DNA of 64,000 nucleotides from JANMJD01 sp963828405 (GTDB taxonomy: Bacteria; Actinomycetota; Acidimicrobiia; Acidimicrobiales; Ilumatobacteraceae), in the NCBI GenBank assembly GCA_963828405.1, contig CAWHEG010000031.1, positions 2,046,001-2,110,000 on the forward strand, in the 5' to 3' direction. The position numbers and the translations under genes are program-made. Under the pieces are notes generated by a model. It was not told the DNA's origin. It saw only the letters and a list, made by a program, of their open reading frames with translations, and did not search any database. This document shows positions 34,900 to 43,204 of the stretch, piece after piece (the first letter of the stretch is position 1; each line of letters opens with the position of its first letter).

Positions 34900-35756
34900 G
34901 CGTCGGCGCCCGCGGGCTGGGGGTGGATGTCGAGCAGTCGACACAGCGAGTAGGCCAGGTCGGGGCGGTTGAGGGTGTAGAAGTGGAAGTCGGTGACCCC
35001 GGCGTCGACCAGGCCGAGCACCTGCTCGGCGGCCACGTTGGCGGCGACCAGCCGGCTGGTCTGTTCGTCGTGCCCCAGGCCCTCGAACCGCCGGGTGAGT
35101 CGCTCGGGGATCGTCGTCCCGCAGCGGGCGGCGAAGCTGCGCACCTGGGTGAAGTCCTGGATCGGCATGATCCCGGCCACGATCGGGATGTCGACGCCGC
35201 GGCCGCGGACGCGCTCCAGGTAGCTCAGGAAGTGGGCGTTGTCGAAGAAGAACTGGGTGATCGCCTCGTCGGCCCCGGCGGCGACCTTGGCCTCGAGCGC
35301 GTCGAGGTCGCTGGCGAAGCTGGGGCTCTCGGGGTGCTTCTCCGGATAGGCGGACACCGAGATCCCCAGCCCCGACGCCCGCTTGATCCCGGCGACCATC
35401 TCGGCCCCGTTGCGATAGCCGTCCGGATGGGGTTCGAACCGCGTGCCCGGCCCTGCCGGGGGGTCGCCGCGCAGCGCCACGATGCGCTGCACTCCGGCGT
35501 TCGCATAGCCCCGGGCGACGTCGTCGACCTCGGCGCTCGTCCGCCCCACGCAGGTGAGATGCCCGGCGGCGGGGATCGTCGTCCGCGAGGCGAGCCGCTC
35601 GAGGGTGGCCAGCGTGCGCTCCTGGGTGGATCCGCCGGCGCCGTAGGTCACCGAGACGAAGGCCGGTCGCAGCGCCTCGACGGGCTCGAGCGCCTCCCAC
35701 AGCGGGATGGCACCTTCGCTCGACTTGGGCGGGAAGATCTCGAACGAGACGCGCAT
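34896..35756 (-). CDS. metF: Methylenetetrahydrofolate reductase
   Basis: A 286-residue TIM-barrel flavoprotein. VSFEIFPPKS is the N-terminal motif, then VSVTYGAGGST, GHLTCVGR and RIVALRGDPP (FAD site), and ITQFFFDN. It reduces methylene-THF to methyl-THF, the substrate of MetH, encoded directly downstream with an ATGA overlap. The start overlaps the upstream regulator's stop as TGATG. The family's electron donor (NADH or another carrier) cannot be told from sequence. Confidence 0.95.
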   Translation of the reverse strand: MRVSFEIFPPKSSEGAIPLWEALEPVEALRPAFVSVTYGAGGSTQERTLATLERLASRTTIPAAGHLTCVGRTSAEVDDVARGYANAGVQRIVALRGDPPAGPGTRFEPHPDGYRNGAEMVAGIKRASGLGISVSAYPEKHPESPSFASDLDALEAKVAAGADEAITQFFFDNAHFLSYLERVRGRGVDIPIVAGIMPIQDFTQVRSFAARCGTTIPERLTRRFEGLGHDEQTSRLVAANVAAEQVLGLVDAGVTDFHFYTLNRPDLAYSLCRLLDIHPQPAGADA

Positions 35757-36781
35757 CAGGCGTTCACCTTCCAGTGGTGGTCGGTCGTGGTCATCGACGT
35801 GGTGCGGGGATCGTGACCGACCCAGATCGACACGGCGATCCGGCCGTCGTCTGCGGCATCGTCACCGACCGTGCGATGGGAGACGGGCGCCAGTCCGGCG
35901 GCCGTCATCCAGTCCTCGATCGTCTCGGCGGCGAACCCCAGGCGCCGGTGGGCGTACTGGCGGCGCAGCAGTTCCTGGGTGTGCTGGGCGAAGTCGACGA
36001 CGACGAGGCGCCCACCGGGGGTGAGCACCCCGGCCGCCTCGCGCACGGCGGCGGCCCCGTCGTCGAGCAGGTGGAGCACCTGGTGGACGACGGCGACGTC
36101 GAAAGAGTCGGCCGCCAGCCCGAGTGCGTAGAGGTCGCCCTGGCGGACGCGGCAGTGGCGCAGGCCGACCTGATCGAGCTTGTGCCGGGCGATCGCCAGC
36201 ATCGGCGTCGACACGTCGACACCGAGGCCACGCTTGATCCGCGGGCCGAGGAGCTCGAGGATGCGTCCCGTGCCCGTCCCGACGTCGAGCACCGACTGGT
36301 ACGGCCGCGCCGCCAGGGTGTCGACGAGCGCCTGCTCGACCTGCTCGTCACCGACGTGGAGACGGCGGATGACGTCCCACTGGCCGGCGTGCTGATCGAA
36401 GTAGCGCTGCGCCTCCCGGGCCCGTTCGGCCCGGACGGCGGCCAGGCGCTCGCGGTCCGACGCCAGCGTCGGATCCGCGCCGGCAAGGCTGCGCAGCGCC
36501 GCCCGGGCGACCTGGACGCGCGGGTCGGCGGAGGCGAGGTGGAAGTAGGCCCAGGCGCCCTCGGCAGTCCGTTCGATGAGGCCGGCGTCGGTGAGCAGCT
36601 TGAGGTGACGCGACACCCTGGGCTGGGCCTGGCGGAGGATCTCGGTCAGATCCGAGACCGTGAGCGTCGCATCGGCCAGCAGGGCGAGGATCCGCAGCCG
36701 GGTCGGCTCTCCGGCGGCGCGCAGCGCGTCGAGCAACGAGTCGAAGGTGAGGGCGTACTCGGGGTCGGGGGGAAGCGACAT
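35756..36781 (-). CDS. ArsR-type regulator fused to a SAM-dependent methyltransferase domain
   Basis: A 341-residue fusion. Residues about 15-95 are an ArsR winged helix (LRAAGEPTRLRILALLAD and QPRVSRHLKLLTDAGLIERT). From about 125 a class I methyltransferase fold follows with VLDVGTGTGRILELL (motif I) and LTPGGRLVVVDF. No ArsR metal-site ELCVCDL is present, so it is unlikely to sense metals; SAM or SAH sensing is inferred from the methyltransferase domain and from being first in the operon with metF and metH. The ATG immediately follows AT-rich palindromes that are good candidates for self-binding. Similar fusions accompany methionine genes in other bacteria. Confidence 0.85.
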   Translation of the reverse strand: MSLPPDPEYALTFDSLLDALRAAGEPTRLRILALLADATLTVSDLTEILRQAQPRVSRHLKLLTDAGLIERTAEGAWAYFHLASADPRVQVARAALRSLAGADPTLASDRERLAAVRAERAREAQRYFDQHAGQWDVIRRLHVGDEQVEQALVDTLAARPYQSVLDVGTGTGRILELLGPRIKRGLGVDVSTPMLAIARHKLDQVGLRHCRVRQGDLYALGLAADSFDVAVVHQVLHLLDDGAAAVREAAGVLTPGGRLVVVDFAQHTQELLRRQYAHRRLGFAAETIEDWMTAAGLAPVSHRTVGDDAADDGRIAVSIWVGHDPRTTSMTTTDHHWKVNA

Positions 36782-36784
36782 CAA

Positions 36785-36807
36785 GATATATGCATATCAG
36801 GATATGC
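36785..36807. promoter_or_regulatory. AT-rich palindromic operator of the methionine operon
   Basis: GCATATCAGGATATGC (36792-36807) is a perfect 7+2+7 palindrome. It overlaps ATATGCATAT (36788-36797), a second perfect palindrome. The pair ends 4 bases before the regulator start, and the AT content contrasts sharply with the surroundings. Confidence 0.65.
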
Positions 36808-36880
36808 ACGGTCGCGCAAGCGGGGCCGCGAGGGCGGGACGGGTCGTCGGAGCGCCGGGGCGAACCGACGCCGGGGGAGA

Positions 36881-38098
36881 TCAGCCGACGGTGGCCTTGG
36901 CCAGGGCGTCGACGACCCGGTCGATCTGGTCGTCGGTGATCACCAACGGGGGGCAGAACGTGAGGATGTCGGTGTTCAGGGCGCGCACGATGACGCCCGA
37001 GTCGTGCAACATCTGGTCGCGGACCGCCACCGAGCTCTGATCGGGCCGCAGCACGGCCGCCCACACGGCGCCGATGCCGCGTATCCGGTCGATCGAGCCG
37101 TCGGCGGCGAGGGCCTCGAGCCCGGCGCTGAGCCGGCCGCCGACGTGGTTGGCCCGCTCCACCAGCCCCTCGCGCTCGATGATGTCGATGTTGACCATCG
37201 CCGCCGCGCAGGCCGACGCATGCCCTGAGTAGGTGAAGCCGTGGCGCATGAAGTAGTCGGGATTGGCCTCGAGCCCGGCGCGCACCCGGCTGCCGAGGAA
37301 CACCCCGCCGAGCGGCTGGTACCCCGACGTGACGCCCTTGGCGAAGGTGGTCATGTCCGGCACCACGCCGAAGGTGTCGGCGGCGAACATCCGACCGGTG
37401 CGCCCGAAACCGGTGATCACCTCGTCGTAGATCAGGAAGGCCCCGTGCTGGTCGCACAGCCGGCGCAACCCGGCGAGGTAGCCGTCGACGGGTGGGAACA
37501 CCCCGCCGGCGCCCTGCACCGGTTCGGTGAGCACGGCGGCGATCTCGTGGCCGCGCTCGGACATCAGCGTGGCCAGCGCCTCGAGGTCGTCGGTTGGAAC
37601 CTGGATCACCTCGTTGAGCAGTGGTCCCCATCCCTCGCGGTTGGGGGCGATGCCCTGGGCGCTGGTGCCCCCCATCGCCATCCCGTGGTAGCCGCCGGTG
37701 CGCGAGACGACGAGCGTGCGCTCCGGATGGCCGGCCAGCACGTGTGAGGCCCGGGCCAGCTTGATCGCCGTGTCGATCGCCTCGGAACCCGAGCAGGTGT
37801 AGAACACGCGGGCGTCCTGGATCGGTGTGAGCGCGCAGAGGCGGTCGGCGAGGGCCTCGGCCGGCTCGTTGGTGAACGGTTCGAAGCACGAGTACGTCTC
37901 GAGCACCTTCATCTGGGCGTAGACCGCCTCGGCGATCTCGGCCCGCCCGTGGCCGACGGCGCAGTACCACAGGGCGGCCATCCCGTCGATCAGCTCGCGA
38001 CCGTCCTTCGTCCACAGCAGTGCACCCTCGCCCCGGACGATCGGGGTGAACGACTCGCGGGTCGGCTTGGCGAACGGGTGCAGGAACGACGGGGTCAT
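36881..38098 (-). CDS. Class III aminotransferase (PLP-dependent)
   Basis: A 405-residue fold-type I enzyme. FYTCSGSEAIDTAIKLAR binds the PLP phosphate; YDEVITGFGRTG contains the cofactor-ring Asp; TFAKGVTSGY carries the Schiff-base Lys (about residue 260). Class III members move amino groups from omega-amino acids or amines (beta-alanine, pyruvate, GABA types). The specific substrate is unresolved. The gene is monocistronic; TAACGT lies 6 bases before the ATG. Confidence 0.9.
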   Translation of the reverse strand: MTPSFLHPFAKPTRESFTPIVRGEGALLWTKDGRELIDGMAALWYCAVGHGRAEIAEAVYAQMKVLETYSCFEPFTNEPAEALADRLCALTPIQDARVFYTCSGSEAIDTAIKLARASHVLAGHPERTLVVSRTGGYHGMAMGGTSAQGIAPNREGWGPLLNEVIQVPTDDLEALATLMSERGHEIAAVLTEPVQGAGGVFPPVDGYLAGLRRLCDQHGAFLIYDEVITGFGRTGRMFAADTFGVVPDMTTFAKGVTSGYQPLGGVFLGSRVRAGLEANPDYFMRHGFTYSGHASACAAAMVNIDIIEREGLVERANHVGGRLSAGLEALAADGSIDRIRGIGAVWAAVLRPDQSSVAVRDQMLHDSGVIVRALNTDILTFCPPLVITDDQIDRVVDALAKATVG

Positions 38099-38104
38099 GG
38101 CGCA

Positions 38105-38110
38105 ACGTTA
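38105..38110 (-). promoter_or_regulatory. -10 hexamer (TAACGT) of the aminotransferase gene
   Basis: Six bases before the ATG; leaderless pattern. Confidence 0.55.
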
Positions 38111-38224
38111 GACCGTGGTCGGGCTCCGGATCGGCTGCCGGCCGGCGCGGGCGCGAGCCGTACGGGTGGCCGGGCCGCAGCAGGCCGGTCGGCCCAGGGG
38201 CGCGCGCTACGTCCCGCCACGCCA

Positions 38225-40843
38225 TCAGCTGCGGGGCGGTGTCTCCCGAGGTGACGATTCGACGGTCGCCGTCAGCAGCCACGCCGAGGGGTCCTCGGCG
38301 TGGCGGGCGACCCACAGGGCGTAGACGCCGGGTTCGGTGTGCCACGCCCCGTCGATGCGCACGGCCAGCTCACCGAGGTCGACGTCGAGGGAGAACGGGG
38401 TCAGGCCACCGGCCTCCACCTCGACGCGGGTGAACCCGACCAGCCGCCGCTGCGGGCGCTCGTGCACCGAGGCGGGCAGGCCGGCGTAGACCTGCACGAC
38501 CTCGGTGCCGGCGACGTCGCCGCGGTTGTGAACGACACCCGACAGGCGCACGAGCTGGCGTCCGACTGGCTCCACCGCCGTGTCGCCGATCTCGAACGAC
38601 GTGTACGACATGCCGTAGCCGAAGGGGTACGCCGCCGGGTTGCCGTCGCGTCGCAGCCTCCAATGGCCGTGCCACATGTCGTAGGTCTCGGCGTCGGCAT
38701 CGGGGTCCCAGTGGGGGAGGTGGTTCTCGGACGTCGGGATCGAGAACGGCAGGCGGCCCGACGGGTTGGCCACACCGAGCAGGACGTCGGCCAGGGCGTG
38801 GCCCCCTTCGACGCCCGGATACCACAGCATCACGATCCCCGGCACGTGATCGCGCCACGGGTCCATCACGACCGCGCTGGAGCCCATCACGACGACGACC
38901 GTGTCCGGACAGCGGGCGGCGACTTCTGTGACCAGGCGCGCGTCGCCGTCCGACAACCGGATCGAACGGCGATCCCCGCCGGGGGCGAACGTCTCGACGG
39001 CAGTCGGGCCCCCCGCATCCGTCCCGGGCGACGGTGCCGGGGCGGTGGGACGGGCCGCGTCGACCACGACCCGGTCGGCCTCGGTCATCGGCGGGAAGTG
39101 GTCGGCGAGCAGTCCGGCTGTGCCGGCGGCGTCGATGAACTCGCCCTCGTCCCGATAGGTGCAACCCACGACGACGATCGCCACATCGGCACCCTCGGCG
39201 ACCGCGGCGTCGAAGTCGTGGTGATCGACGGCGATCCCGGGCAGCGCAGCGCGCAGGCCGGCCAGCGGGGTCACCACGTCACCGGTGATCACCTCGCTCG
39301 AGCCCTTGTCCCCGAGGTTGGGGATCGCCGCCAGACGTCCGATCACGGCCACCCGGCGCAGGTTCCCGGGGGACAGGGGGAGGACCCCGTTCTGATTGCG
39401 CAGGAGCACGATCGAGGCCGTTGCCGCTTCGCGGGCGAGCGCACGATGGGCCTCGGCGTCGAACGACTCGGGATTGGCGGGATCGGTCAGCAGGCTGCGA
39501 AAGCGGAGTTGGGTCCCGACGATCCGGCGAACGGCCCGCTCGACGTCCTCGGTTGTCAGGCGGCCGTCGGCGAGGGCACCGGGGAGGTGCATCATCCGCT
39601 GCTGGCGGAACGGCATCTCGACGTCGAGGCCGGCGGTGACCGAGGCGACCGGGTCGCGCAGGCCGAAGATGAAGTCGGAGACGACGATCCCGTCGAACCC
39701 CCACTCGTCGCGCAGGATGCCGGTGAGCAGCGGGTGGTTCTCCCCGCAGAACGCACCGTTGAGCGAGTTGTAGGCGCTCATCACCGCGGCGACCCCGCCG
39801 TCGACGACGCGGCGGAAGTGGGGCAGGTACACCTCGTGCAGCGCTCGTTCGTCGACGGTCACGTCGACCTTGAAGCGGGCGTTCTCCATCGAGTTGACGG
39901 CGAAGTGCTTGACGCACGCCATCACCCGCTGCTGGGCGCCGGCGGCCAGGGCCGCACCCATCACCCCGACATGGTGCGGTTCCTCGCCGTAGGTCTCCTG
40001 GGCCCGGCCCCAGCCCGGATGGCGCAACAGGTTGATGCACACCCCGCCGTAGAAGTCCGCCCCGACCGAGCGCAACTCGGTGCCGATCGCCACGCCGATG
40101 CGGCGCTCGAGCTCGGGATCCCAGGTCGCGCCCCTGGCCATCGACACCGGGAAGGCGGTCTTCTCGCCGATCACACACCCCCGTGGTCCGTCCGAGAAGC
40201 GGATGCCGGGAATGCCGAGGCGCTCGACGGCAGCAGCCGGGAAGCTGCGCCGGTGGTAGCCGCCCGCCATCATCTCGAACAACCCCGGCCAGGCGTCGAT
40301 GTCGCCGTCGAGGCACCCGAGCTGCTCGGCGGTCGTCATCATCGCCACCAGGTGCCGGGCCTCCTCGTCGGCCGTCGACGAACCGTCGTCGACCCGCGTC
40401 GCCGCCCGCTCGAAGGCTCCGGCGGGGGATTCGAGGTCGACGGCGAGCACGGGACAGCTCCAGCACCAGGTGTCGCGGGTGAGCCCGATCTCGGGGTCGC
40501 CGTTCCACATCGGGTAGCGGTGGGCGAGCAGCCAGCCGGCCAGCTCGCGTTCGCCGGCGTTGGTCACCGCTCTCGCCGCCACCGCCGTCCACGTCGTCGC
40601 GCCGATGCGCACGTCGAGCGATCCGGCGGCCAGGGCGTTGCGATACCAGTCGGCGCCCTCGCCGTTCCCCGAGACGATGTAGATCGTGTCGCGCAAGGCG
40701 CCGAACCAGATCTCGGTCTCGTACCGGCGACCCGACCGGCGCCCGGTGTGGGTGAGGTAGCAGCAGTCCGCATCGGGCGCGCCCGCGTCGTGCAGCGGGT
40801 GGTCGAGGCGGCCGGCGATGATCTCGGCACGATTGGGGAGCAT
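38225..40843 (-). CDS. Fusion of a deazaflavin-type nitroreductase domain and a GH3 glycosidase
   Basis: An 872-residue single reading frame. Residues about 1-145 resemble the DDN-like F420-dependent nitroreductase family: YLTHTGRRSGRRYETEIWF, then IYIVSGNGEGADWYRN and DVRIGATTWTAV. From about 165 a GH3 beta-glycosidase follows: EEARHLVAMMTTAEQLGCL, RFSDGPRGCV, VKHFAVNSMENAR (about 310) and FDGIVVSDFIFGLRDP, whose Asp (about 384) is the expected nucleophile. The C-terminal part has VVVMGSSAV and YPFGYGMSYTSFEIGD leading to a fibronectin-like end. No signal peptide. TACAAT 6 bases before the ATG supports a start that includes the nitroreductase domain. The fusion is unusual; the substrate is perhaps a glycoside whose aglycone is reduced, which is speculation. 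Confidence 0.82.
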   Translation of the reverse strand: MLPNRAEIIAGRLDHPLHDAGAPDADCCYLTHTGRRSGRRYETEIWFGALRDTIYIVSGNGEGADWYRNALAAGSLDVRIGATTWTAVAARAVTNAGERELAGWLLAHRYPMWNGDPEIGLTRDTWCWSCPVLAVDLESPAGAFERAATRVDDGSSTADEEARHLVAMMTTAEQLGCLDGDIDAWPGLFEMMAGGYHRRSFPAAAVERLGIPGIRFSDGPRGCVIGEKTAFPVSMARGATWDPELERRIGVAIGTELRSVGADFYGGVCINLLRHPGWGRAQETYGEEPHHVGVMGAALAAGAQQRVMACVKHFAVNSMENARFKVDVTVDERALHEVYLPHFRRVVDGGVAAVMSAYNSLNGAFCGENHPLLTGILRDEWGFDGIVVSDFIFGLRDPVASVTAGLDVEMPFRQQRMMHLPGALADGRLTTEDVERAVRRIVGTQLRFRSLLTDPANPESFDAEAHRALAREAATASIVLLRNQNGVLPLSPGNLRRVAVIGRLAAIPNLGDKGSSEVITGDVVTPLAGLRAALPGIAVDHHDFDAAVAEGADVAIVVVGCTYRDEGEFIDAAGTAGLLADHFPPMTEADRVVVDAARPTAPAPSPGTDAGGPTAVETFAPGGDRRSIRLSDGDARLVTEVAARCPDTVVVVMGSSAVVMDPWRDHVPGIVMLWYPGVEGGHALADVLLGVANPSGRLPFSIPTSENHLPHWDPDADAETYDMWHGHWRLRRDGNPAAYPFGYGMSYTSFEIGDTAVEPVGRQLVRLSGVVHNRGDVAGTEVVQVYAGLPASVHERPQRRLVGFTRVEVEAGGLTPFSLDVDLGELAVRIDGAWHTEPGVYALWVARHAEDPSAWLLTATVESSPRETPPRS

Positions 40844-40849
40844 CGCCGG

Positions 40850-40855
40850 ATTGTA
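40850..40855 (-). promoter_or_regulatory. -10 hexamer (TACAAT) of the nitroreductase-GH3 gene
   Basis: Near-consensus TACAAT, 6 bases before the ATG; leaderless. It sits back to back with the promoter at 40888. Confidence 0.6.
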
Positions 40856-40887
40856 CGAAGTCCACTGCCCGCCGATCCCGGTGGCGG

Positions 40888-40893
40888 TACGCT
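40888..40893 (+). promoter_or_regulatory. -10 hexamer (TACGCT) of the SPFH gene
   Basis: Followed by a short leader with GAGGAAGGA (40906-40914) 5 bases before the ATG. Confidence 0.5.
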
Positions 40894-40919
40894 CCCGCCA
40901 CCCCCGAGGAAGGAATCCG

Positions 40920-41864
40920 ATGTCCGCTTCCGTAGCCGCCGGCCTGGTGATCGTTGCCCTGATCGTGTTGCTCGGCCTGTTCTCCCTGGTCACCGTCCAG
41001 CAGGGCACCGTGGCCGTCGTGACGATGTTCGGCAAGTACCGCCGCGTGCTCCCCCCCGGGCTCAACTTCCGGGTGCCGATCATCGAGAAGATCCATGACC
41101 GCATCTCGATCCAGAACCGCGCCGTGGAGCTCCAGTTCCAGGCGATCACGGCCGACCAGGCGAACGTCTACTTCACGGCGATGGTGCTCTACTCGGTGTT
41201 CGACCAGGCGGAGCAGACGATCAAGAACGTCGCCTTCAAGTTCGTCAACGCCCAGTCGTTCATGCAGGCCCTGATCCGCTCGGTCGAGGGCACCGTCCGT
41301 TCGTACGTCGCCACGCTCAAGCAGGCCGAGATCCTCGCCCTGCGGTCCGAGATCATCGCCCATGTGAAGGATCAACTCGACACCCAGCTCGAGGCCTGGG
41401 GGTACCACCTGCTCGACATCCAGGTCAACGACATCACCTTCGACCAGGTGATCACCAACTCGATGGCCCAGGTCGTCGCCTCGAACAACCTGATGATCGC
41501 CGCGACCAACGAGGGTGCCGCCCTGCTCATCCGCAAGACCAAGGAGGCCGAGGCCGAGGGCGCCTCGATCCGCATCTCCGCCCAGGCCGAGAAGGAGGCC
41601 GCCCAGCTGCGCGGCCAGGGGGTGGCGCTGTTCCGCGAGGAGGTTGCCACCGGTATGGCCGTCGCCGCCGAGAAGATGACCGAGGCGAACCTCGACCCCA
41701 CGTTCATCCTGTTCGCCATGTGGACCGAGTCGCTGCGGCACTTCGCCGCCGAGGGGACCGGCAACGTGATGTTCCTCGACGGCAGCTCCGCCGGAATGGA
41801 GAGCACGCTGCGACAGCTGATGGCCATCGTCCAGAAGGGCACACTTCCCCCACCGACCGTCTGA
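40920..41864 (+). CDS. SPFH/Band 7-domain membrane protein
   Basis: A 314-residue protein. An N-terminal helix (AAGLVIVALIVLLGLFSLV) is followed by the SPFH domain: VVTMFGKYRRVLPPGLNF, ISIQNRAVELQFQAITADQ, and a helical tail rich in Ala, Glu and Lys (TKEAEAEGASIRISAQAEKE). This matches stomatin/prohibitin-like scaffolds that organise membrane patches and modulate proteases such as FtsH (encoded elsewhere in the window). No NfeD partner adjoins it. Strong Shine-Dalgarno before the ATG. Confidence 0.88.
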   Translation: MSASVAAGLVIVALIVLLGLFSLVTVQQGTVAVVTMFGKYRRVLPPGLNFRVPIIEKIHDRISIQNRAVELQFQAITADQANVYFTAMVLYSVFDQAEQTIKNVAFKFVNAQSFMQALIRSVEGTVRSYVATLKQAEILALRSEIIAHVKDQLDTQLEAWGYHLLDIQVNDITFDQVITNSMAQVVASNNLMIAATNEGAALLIRKTKEAEAEGASIRISAQAEKEAAQLRGQGVALFREEVATGMAVAAEKMTEANLDPTFILFAMWTESLRHFAAEGTGNVMFLDGSSAGMESTLRQLMAIVQKGTLPPPTV

Positions 41865-41994
41865 GACGAACCGACGAGCCCGATGCCGATCGCGCTCCGG
41901 GACGCCGTCGCCGCCGAACTCGGGGCATGATGGGCTGGCCGCACGGTGCCCGGCCGAGGCACGATGCTGTGAGCCAGAGACAGAGGAGGTCCCG

Positions 41995-43176
41995 ATGGAA
42001 CTCGATCACCCGGTCTTCGACGGGGACAACCACTACTACGAGGCGATGGACGCCTTCACCCGCCACCTCGACCCCCGGCTCGGCGGCCGGGTCATCCAGT
42101 GGGCCGAGATCAACGGACGCAAGCGGCATGTGATCGGCGGCAAGGTGAACCTCGCCGTCACCAATCCGACGTTCGATCCGATCAGCCCGGCCGGTGCCCT
42201 GTCGGAGTACTTCCGCGGCAACCCAAACGGCAAGTACCCACACGAGCTCCTCGGCACGCCGTCGCCGATCGATCCGGCGTACCGCGACAACGAAGCCCGC
42301 ATCGCCAGGATGGATTCCCAGGGCGTCGATCAGATCTGGCTCTTCCCGACGCTCGGCATGCTCTACGAGGAGGCGCTCAAGCACGACCCCGAGGGCGTCG
42401 GGCACATGTTCCGGGCCTTCAACCAGTGGCTGTCCGAGGACTGGGGATTCGCCCACCGCGACCGCATCTTCGGCGCTCCGTACATCCCGCTGGGCGATGT
42501 CGAGGTGGCCGTGCGCGAGCTGCGCTTCGCCCTCGACAACGGCGCCCACATCGTTGTCACCCGGGCGGCCGCCCCGACGACCGCCGTTGGGCAGATGCCG
42601 CCGGGCCACACCTACTTCGACCCCTTCTGGTCGCTGGCCAACGAGGCCGGGATCACCATCGTCGTCCATGCCGGCGATTCGGGGTACGGCTCGAACGGCT
42701 ATGCCGTCGACGGGTTCTCGGCGCAGTTCTCCGGAGCCGTCTACAAGCCGTCGGTCAAGTCGCTCAACATGGAACGGGCGATCTACGACTACCTCGCCTC
42801 GCTCGTCTTCGACAAGCTGTTCGACCGCTTCCCCAACCTGCGTATCGCCTCGGTCGAGAACGGCGCCGAGTTCCTCGGGGACATGTTCCGCAAGTTCCGT
42901 TCCTCGGCCCGCAAGGTGCCCGGCTACTTCACCGAGGACCCCGTGGAGACGTTCAAACGCTGCGTGTGGATCAACCCGTTCTGGGAGGACGACGTCGAGG
43001 AGGTGGCCGCCCACATGGGTACGGACCGGGTCATCTTCGGGTCGGACTGGCCGCACATCGAGGCGATGCCCCACCCGCTCGACTACGTCAACGAGCTGAA
43101 GGTGTTCGACGACGCCGATCGGCGACGCATCCTCCACGACAACCTCGCCGAGCTCAACATGCTCCGACCCGTCTGA
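41995..43176 (+). CDS. Amidohydrolase-2 family metal-dependent hydrolase
   Basis: A 393-residue TIM-barrel protein of the ACMSD-like amidohydrolase family. The first metal motif is altered to DGDNHYY (usual DxHxH); later VVHAGDSGY holds the barrel His, and the C-terminal IFGSDWPHIEAMPHPLDYV has the catalytic Asp. AGGAGG lies 5 bases before the ATG. First gene of a cassette with a lipocalin-like protein, a second amidohydrolase, a DinB-like protein and an isochorismatase, which suggests breakdown of a cyclic or carboxylated compound. Substrate not known. Confidence 0.83.
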   Translation: MELDHPVFDGDNHYYEAMDAFTRHLDPRLGGRVIQWAEINGRKRHVIGGKVNLAVTNPTFDPISPAGALSEYFRGNPNGKYPHELLGTPSPIDPAYRDNEARIARMDSQGVDQIWLFPTLGMLYEEALKHDPEGVGHMFRAFNQWLSEDWGFAHRDRIFGAPYIPLGDVEVAVRELRFALDNGAHIVVTRAAAPTTAVGQMPPGHTYFDPFWSLANEAGITIVVHAGDSGYGSNGYAVDGFSAQFSGAVYKPSVKSLNMERAIYDYLASLVFDKLFDRFPNLRIASVENGAEFLGDMFRKFRSSARKVPGYFTEDPVETFKRCVWINPFWEDDVEEVAAHMGTDRVIFGSDWPHIEAMPHPLDYVNELKVFDDADRRRILHDNLAELNMLRPV

Positions 43177-43204
43177 TGGCCGACCCGCACGACAGAGTGG
43201 CGCG

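Noticed and set aside
31564..34953. 1129-codon open frame opposite metH
   Set aside because: Composition is that of an antisense shadow (Gly, Asp, Arg, His-rich, no motif), while the minus strand encodes a full MetH.
35425..35445. tRNA-like GGTTCGAACC sequence
   Set aside because: It lies inside metF and no acceptor or anticodon stem surrounds it.
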